A stretch of DNA of 64,000 bases from contig NZ_AUFK01000013.1 in assembly GCF_000426465.1 (NCBI RefSeq), positions 186,001 through 250,000 on the forward strand, given 5' to 3'. This stretch comes from Epilithonimonas caeni DSM 17710. Its GTDB lineage: Bacteria > Bacteroidota > Bacteroidia > Flavobacteriales > Weeksellaceae. Below are positions 59,906 through 64,000 of the stretch, one piece after another (within the stretch, counting starts at the first letter, position 1; each line of letters begins with the position of its first letter). Below the pieces are notes generated by a model. That model worked only from the letters and a program-made list of their open reading frames with translations, was not told where the DNA came from and did not search any database. A program made the position numbers and the translations under genes.

Positions 59906-61225
59906 ATGAATAAAAAACCATTAATAACACTAACGTGGATTACACTTGGCTCGTCCATTTTTTTCTTCACTTTTTTCTCTGATGAAAAAACTTTGGAAAG
60001 CTTTGGTTACAACTTTGTTATTTCGGCAATGTATGCTTTCGGATTAGGTTTGAGTAATGGTTTTCTAAATGATTTCCTTAATAAAAAACTTTCGTGGACG
60101 GAACAGACCAGACTCAGAACTATTTTAGGAATCGTAGCAACCGTTATTGTCAATTTTATAGTCGTCTATGCTTGTAATTATATCAACTTTGTTATAATCC
60201 AAAAAGTGGCTACTCCGGAGGACTTTTTTTCCGGGAAATATAATTTCACTAATTGGTTTATGATAAACTTTGCATTGATGATCTCAGCTTTTCTTCATGC
60301 CAAAGGTTTTATGGAGGAACTGAAGAAAAACACAAAAAAAGAAGTTGTAGAACAGAAACTGATTGCAAAATCTGCCAACGCCCAATTCGAATCTTTGAAG
60401 AATCAATTGGATCCGCATTTCCTTTTCAATTCTTTGAATGTCTTGACCGCTTTGATTGATGAAAATCCGGAACAGGCGCAGAAATTCACGACATCGATGT
60501 CAAAGATCTATCGTTACGTTCTGGAGCAGAAAGACAAAGAAATGGTAAAAGTGGAAGACGAGATAGAATTTGCCAAAATTTATTGCAACCTTTTGAAAAC
60601 CAGGTTTGAAGACAGTGTGAATTTCACTTTTGACATTAATCCTGATGATTTGCAAAAATTTGTAGTTCCGCTTTCATTACAATTATTATTGGAGAACTGT
60701 ATCAAACATAATTTCGCAACCTCATCAAAACCATTGAACATCAGAATCTTTACAGAAGGCAAATTTCTTTCAATCGAAAATAATCTCCAGGTGAGAGAAC
60801 AACTTAAAGAAAGCGCAGGAATTGGTTTGGCAAATATCGTCCAGCGTTACGCATTACTTACCAAAGACAATGTTTTCATAGAAAAATCAGAACAGACATT
60901 TAAAGTCAAAATCCCCATATTAATCGAAAAAAAATCTCAGACAATGACAACTTATACATCAGAAACAACAGAAAATATTGCTTACGAAAGGGCGGTTAAA
61001 AGAGTAAAAGAACTGAAAGGATTCTACGGCAACCTGATTTCCTACTGCATCGTCATTCCTTTTTTAGTCATCATCAATCTATTGACTTCGCCTGAACAAA
61101 TTTGGTTCTATTGGCCAATGCTGGGCTGGGGAATCGGACTCCTGGCTCACGGGATGACTGTCTTCGCAATCGGTAAAAATTGGGAAGAAAAGAAGATTCG
61201 TGAAATAATGAACAATCAGAAATAA
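59906..61225 (+). CDS. LytS-type sensor histidine kinase with C-terminal 2TM domain
   Basis: A 439-residue membrane kinase. Four N-terminal hydrophobic segments (about 7-25, 36-52, 73-100 and 117-130) have little periplasmic sequence, so the signal is probably sensed in or near the membrane. The His_kinase domain has QLDPHFLFNSLNVLTALIDE with phospho-His171, and the ATP-binding region has LQLLLENCIKHN and GIGLANIVQRYAL. The last about 85 residues are a fused 2TM domain (RVKELKGFYGNLISY and NWEEKKIREIM), like the three small proteins that follow. Its partner is the LytTR regulator at 62187. Confidence 0.93.
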   Translation: MNKKPLITLTWITLGSSIFFFTFFSDEKTLESFGYNFVISAMYAFGLGLSNGFLNDFLNKKLSWTEQTRLRTILGIVATVIVNFIVVYACNYINFVIIQKVATPEDFFSGKYNFTNWFMINFALMISAFLHAKGFMEELKKNTKKEVVEQKLIAKSANAQFESLKNQLDPHFLFNSLNVLTALIDENPEQAQKFTTSMSKIYRYVLEQKDKEMVKVEDEIEFAKIYCNLLKTRFEDSVNFTFDINPDDLQKFVVPLSLQLLLENCIKHNFATSSKPLNIRIFTEGKFLSIENNLQVREQLKESAGIGLANIVQRYALLTKDNVFIEKSEQTFKVKIPILIEKKSQTMTTYTSETTENIAYERAVKRVKELKGFYGNLISYCIVIPFLVIINLLTSPEQIWFYWPMLGWGIGLLAHGMTVFAIGKNWEEKKIREIMNNQK

Positions 61226-61241
61226 TTTAAAATCAATCACA

Positions 61242-61541
61242 ATGGGACATATTAATAAAGAAGATCCACGTTACGCAATGGCGGTGGAAAGAGCACAAAA
61301 AATCAAAAAATTCTATTCCGGAATCCTCGTTTTTGCAATCGTATTCGGAGTGGTTTACGGAGTCAGATTCTTCAAAAACGGATTCCCACAAAACCTTGGC
61401 GAGATGCACGTATCCTGGATTTTCATCATCTGGGCATTGATTCTGGCAATCAAAGGCTTAATGTTATTTTTTTTCAATTCCGATTGGGAAAATGATATGA
61501 TTAATAAAGAAATTAAAAAGCAAAACAATGGAAATTATTAA
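61242..61541 (+). CDS. 2TM domain protein, divergent copy
   Basis: A 99-residue protein with two transmembrane helices (about 27-45 and 66-86). The start RYAMAVERAQKIKKFYSGIL and the end FFNSDWENDMINKEIKKQ match the 2TM family pattern but are the most diverged of the three copies, with the WEERKIR signature replaced by WENDMINKEI. It overlaps the next gene by 14 bp. Confidence 0.85.
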   Translation: MGHINKEDPRYAMAVERAQKIKKFYSGILVFAIVFGVVYGVRFFKNGFPQNLGEMHVSWIFIIWALILAIKGLMLFFFNSDWENDMINKEIKKQNNGNY

Positions 61542-61830
61542 TAAAGAAGACGATATAAAATATCTTGAAGCCAGAAGAAGAGTAAAAAAGCTGAAAGGGT
61601 TTTATACACATTTGATAATTTATATTCTTGTAAATCTGCTGATTTTTTTGATTAATATTCAAAATCTGAAACCGGGAGAAAGCTATTTCAAAGCAGAAAA
61701 TTTCATCACCTTATTCTTCTGGGGAATTGGTTTGGTAGCTCACGGATTGAGTGTTTTTGTTCCGCAGTTTGTTCTCGGAAAAGATTGGGAGGAGAGAAAA
61801 ATTCGGGAATTAATGGAAAAGTATAAGTAA
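61528..61830 (+). CDS. 2TM domain protein
   Basis: A 100-residue protein with the full family signature: YLEARRRVKKLKGFYTHLIIY, two helices around a polar turn, GIGLVAHGLSVF and GKDWEERKIRELMEKYK. It is close to the C-terminal domain of the kinase and to the next gene. The start lies inside the preceding gene, which suggests coupled translation and a fixed stoichiometry. Confidence 0.88.
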   Translation: MEIINKEDDIKYLEARRRVKKLKGFYTHLIIYILVNLLIFLINIQNLKPGESYFKAENFITLFFWGIGLVAHGLSVFVPQFVLGKDWEERKIRELMEKYK

Positions 61831-61846
61831 TTTAAAATAGATTCTT

Positions 61847-62146
61847 ATGGAAAATCGAAAGCAAGGAGAGAAGTCGGATGAAAAAATCCGTTATCTGAAT
61901 GCGCAAACAAGAGTCAAGGAAATTAGAGGCTTCTATGCTCATTTAGTTTCTTATGTTTCTGTAAATATTGTATTGATAATTTTCAATATTCTTTATCATC
62001 AGCTAGGTTATATGAAGATAAAAGTAAATCAGTTTTATAGCCTTATAGTTTGGGGAATAATAATTTTAGTTCACGCTGGATTTGTTTTCTTAGGAAAGGA
62101 TTGGGAACAGCGAAAAATTCGCAAATTAATGGATAAGGAAAAATAA
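61847..62146 (+). CDS. 2TM domain protein
   Basis: A 99-residue protein with YLNAQTRVKEIRGFYAHLVSY, two helices, and GKDWEQRKIRKLMDKEK. It is the third free-standing copy in a row. Such proteins could hetero-oligomerize with the kinase through the shared 2TM domain and tune its activity; this is inferred from the fusion, not known. It ends 40 bp before the LytTR regulator. Confidence 0.88.
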   Translation: MENRKQGEKSDEKIRYLNAQTRVKEIRGFYAHLVSYVSVNIVLIIFNILYHQLGYMKIKVNQFYSLIVWGIIILVHAGFVFLGKDWEQRKIRKLMDKEK

Positions 62147-62186
62147 TATTTTCACTAATTTCGATTCAATTAAAAAAACTATAAAA

Positions 62187-62933
62187 ATGATAAGAACGAT
62201 AATCATTGAAGACGAAAAACCGGCGGTAAGAAGACTGGAAAAATTATTGGGTTTGTTTTCTGATTTAGAACTAGTTACAAGCCTTAATTCTGTGGAAGAG
62301 TCAGTTGGTTGGTTTCAGCAAAATGAACATCCGCAACTTATTTTTTCGGACATCGTTCTGGGTGACGGATTATCGTTTGATATTTTTGATAAAGTCTCCA
62401 CCAAGGCTTTTATCATTTATACAACAGCTTTTGACCAATATACTTTGAAAGCTTTCAAGTTAAATAGTATTGATTATCTTTTGAAACCCATTGAAGAAGA
62501 AGATCTGGCAAAAGCGATTGAAAAGTTCAAATCATTCCTGCCGGAAGACGGCGCTGTTAATTCTCAGGAAATCAGACAAATCGTTCGAAAAGAGAAAACA
62601 ACACTTTCCAGAATTTTAGTTAAAATCGGATATAATCTGAAAGTGGTTTCCATCAATGAGGTCAGTTGTTTCTTTAGCGAAAATAAGATTGTTTATCTCC
62701 AAACCAAGGAACGGAATTTTCCAACAGATTTCACGCTAGATGAATTGGAAAATGTTTTGGAAGAAACCAAATTTTTTCGGGTGAACAGACAATTTATCAT
62801 CAGTTCAGATTACATCAAGAACATCCATACTTCCCCAAATTACAAAGTTGATTTAGACTTCCAACCGAATGAAGAAATTACGGTAAGCAGAGAACGGGTG
62901 AAGGATTTTAAAGATTGGCTGGCTGGAAATTAA
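62187..62933 (+). CDS. LytTR family response regulator
   Basis: A 248-residue regulator. Receiver domain: acidic pair Glu8/Asp9 (IIIEDEKPAVRR), phospho-acceptor Asp55 (IFSDIVLGDG), Thr region IIYTTAFDQY and Lys in YLLKPIEEED. The LytTR DNA-binding domain (about 140-245) has SRILVKIGYNLKVVSINEVS, FRVNRQFIISSDYIKNI and EITVSRERVKDFKDWL. It is the last gene of the kinase operon. LytTR domains bind direct repeats about 21 bp apart, which is what three promoters in this window contain. Confidence 0.95.
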   Translation: MIRTIIIEDEKPAVRRLEKLLGLFSDLELVTSLNSVEESVGWFQQNEHPQLIFSDIVLGDGLSFDIFDKVSTKAFIIYTTAFDQYTLKAFKLNSIDYLLKPIEEEDLAKAIEKFKSFLPEDGAVNSQEIRQIVRKEKTTLSRILVKIGYNLKVVSINEVSCFFSENKIVYLQTKERNFPTDFTLDELENVLEETKFFRVNRQFIISSDYIKNIHTSPNYKVDLDFQPNEEITVSRERVKDFKDWLAGN

Positions 62934-62935
62934 AT

Positions 62936-62966
62936 AAAAATCACTTCTGCAAAAGAAGTGATTTTT
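62936..62966. terminator. Strong bidirectional terminator between the LytTR gene and mnmA
   Basis: AAAAATCACTTCT (62936-62948) pairs with AGAAGTGATTTTT (62954-62966) around a 5-nt loop, between convergent genes. Confidence 0.92.
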
Positions 62967-62987
62967 AGATTTATATAAATTTCGAAA

Positions 62988-64000
62988 TTAGCTGATAACA
63001 CCACTTCCAATCAATTCATCTTCCAAATACCAAGCCGCAAATTGCCCTTCAGCAATCGCCGATTGAGGATTTTCAAATTCCATAAAAAAGCCTTCTTCGA
63101 ATTGATAAATCCTCGCTTTTTCCAAAGTCTGGCGGTAACGGATTCTTGCCATAACTTCCATAGATTCTCCGTTTTTCAACCTTAAATCTTCGCGAACCCA
63201 GTGCACTTCTGAGTTGTCGATTTTCAAAGCTTTTCGAAAAAGTCCTGGAAAACTTTTGCCTTCACCCACAAAAATAATGTTGTTTTCCATTTCTCTGGAG
63301 ATGATGAAACAACTCTCTTTGTGTCCGCCGATTCCCAATCCTTTACTTTGCCCGATGGTAAAAAACTGTGCACCCTGATGCTTTCCGATCACTTTTCCGT
63401 CCTCTTTTTTATAATTGATTTTCGCAGACAGATATTCTAATTCTTCTAATTTAGAATTAAAAGTTGGAACTTCTTTATGATATTCAGCAAAATCATTGAA
63501 GATTTCCACAATTTCGCCTTCTTTTGGAACCAATTGCTGTTGAAGAAAAGTTGGCAAACTCACTTTTCCGATGAAACAAAGTCCTTGTGAATCCTTCTTG
63601 TCAGCTGTTACCAAACCTTGTTCTCTCGCAATTTCACGAACCTCAGGTTTTGTTAATTCTCCAATTGGAAATAATGCTTTTGATAATTGGTCTTGACTCA
63701 ATTGGCAAAGGAAATAGCTTTGGTCTTTGTTGTTATCTTTTCCGGCGAGAAGATGAAAAATTTCTTTCCCATTTTCATCAAAAGTCGAAGTCACACGTGC
63801 ATAGTGTCCCGTTGCAACTTTCTCAGCACCAAGTGACAAAGCGGTTTTCATAAACACATCGAATTTCACTTCTCTGTTACAAAGCACATCGGGATTGGGC
63901 GTTCTGCCTTTCTGATATTCGTCGAACATATAATCTACAATTCTTTCTTTGTAGAGTTCACTCATATCAATAACCTGAAAAGGAATTCCTAATTTTTGTG
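62988..64000 (-). CDS. mnmA: tRNA-specific 2-thiouridylase MnmA, partial (5' end beyond the window)
   Basis: The frame stays open to base 64000, upstream of the internal ATG at 63965: it reads [11 protein letters not shown] before [18 protein letters not shown], exactly as in MnmA. So the gene is cut by the window edge and lacks its N-terminal PP-loop. Visible are [17 protein letters not shown] with the first catalytic Cys, [32 protein letters not shown] with the second catalytic Cys, and the C-terminal beta-barrel ([22 protein letters not shown]). MnmA thiolates U34 of tRNA-Glu/Gln/Lys. Confidence 0.96.
   Translation of the reverse strand, partial: QKLGIPFQVIDMSELYKERIVDYMFDEYQKGRTPNPDVLCNREVKFDVFMKTALSLGAEKVATGHYARVTSTFDENGKEIFHLLAGKDNNKDQSYFLCQLSQDQLSKALFPIGELTKPEVREIAREQGLVTADKKDSQGLCFIGKVSLPTFLQQQLVPKEGEIVEIFNDFAEYHKEVPTFNSKLEELEYLSAKINYKKEDGKVIGKHQGAQFFTIGQSKGLGIGGHKESCFIISREMENNIIFVGEGKSFPGLFRKALKIDNSEVHWVREDLRLKNGESMEVMARIRYRQTLEKARIYQFEEGFFMEFENPQSAIAEGQFAAWYLEDELIGSGVIS

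Overview
The window looks like a chromosomal segment of an AT-rich flavobacterium of the Chryseobacterium/Epilithonimonas type (Weeksellaceae). This rests on the housekeeping proteins, a Por/type IX-sorted surface protein, TonB-dependent receptors with carboxypeptidase-regulatory-like domains, 2TM-domain proteins, and many Bacteroidota-type -7 elements (TAnnTTTG) without strong Shine-Dalgarno sequences. The genus is an inference.

Layout. 1-3.7 kb: 3' end of mnmG, a parS-like site, a methyltransferase, pgk, a 0.7-kb AT-rich gap with a cluster of DnaA-box-like motifs (candidate oriC), and rpiB. 4-9.3 kb: rnr, a small membrane protein, a LysE-family exporter, an S66 LD-carboxypeptidase and YraN. 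9.3-11.4 kb: an XRE regulator divergent from a Cys-rich lipoprotein and a membrane protein, function unknown. 11.5-15.3 kb: Cu/Zn SOD, a second parS-like site, a TonB-dependent receptor and a periplasmic TPR protein. 15.5-27.4 kb: prolyl oligopeptidase, small lipoproteins, YdeI/DUF1905 protein, glyS, pseudouridine synthase, T9SS-exported ASP-box protein, TPR-HTH regulator, pyrD and DUF2007. 27.5-31.8 kb: a heavy-metal (HMA) TonB-receptor operon and a DUF4349 lipoprotein. 32-36 kb: acyl-CoA dehydrogenase, msrB, a duplicated 73-bp repeat and an AlbA_2/ATPase protein. 36-42 kb: SDR, NTF2-like and membrane proteins, then a 1274-residue single-chain restriction-modification-specificity enzyme. 42-48.4 kb: tsaB, a TonB_C-like protein, a sugar dehydrogenase, a BlaI/M56 pair and uvrB. 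48.4-53.1 kb: a reverse-strand envelope operon. 53.2-58 kb: pabB-pabC, a SatD/DUF3307 cassette and menD. 58-64 kb: radical SAM protein, a histidine kinase/2TM/LytTR operon and the 3' part of mnmA.

How it fits together. The strongest new signal is a predicted LytTR regulon. Three promoters far apart (TonB receptor at 12.1 kb, TPR protein at 14.5 kb, and the kinase/LytTR operon itself at 59.8 kb) carry two 14-bp direct repeats whose core is close to ACAGTTCGG, exactly 21 bp apart, with the second core exactly 39 bp upstream of the -7 box in all three. A second candidate system is the SatD-DUF3307 cassette at 54.8-56.3 kb. Its SatD protein shows two Asp motifs reminiscent of class III nucleotide cyclases plus an HTH, it is translationally coupled to a membrane protein, and it is preceded by iterated operator-like repeats. 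The two parS-like sites, mnmG and the DnaA-box cluster suggest that the left part lies near the replication origin.
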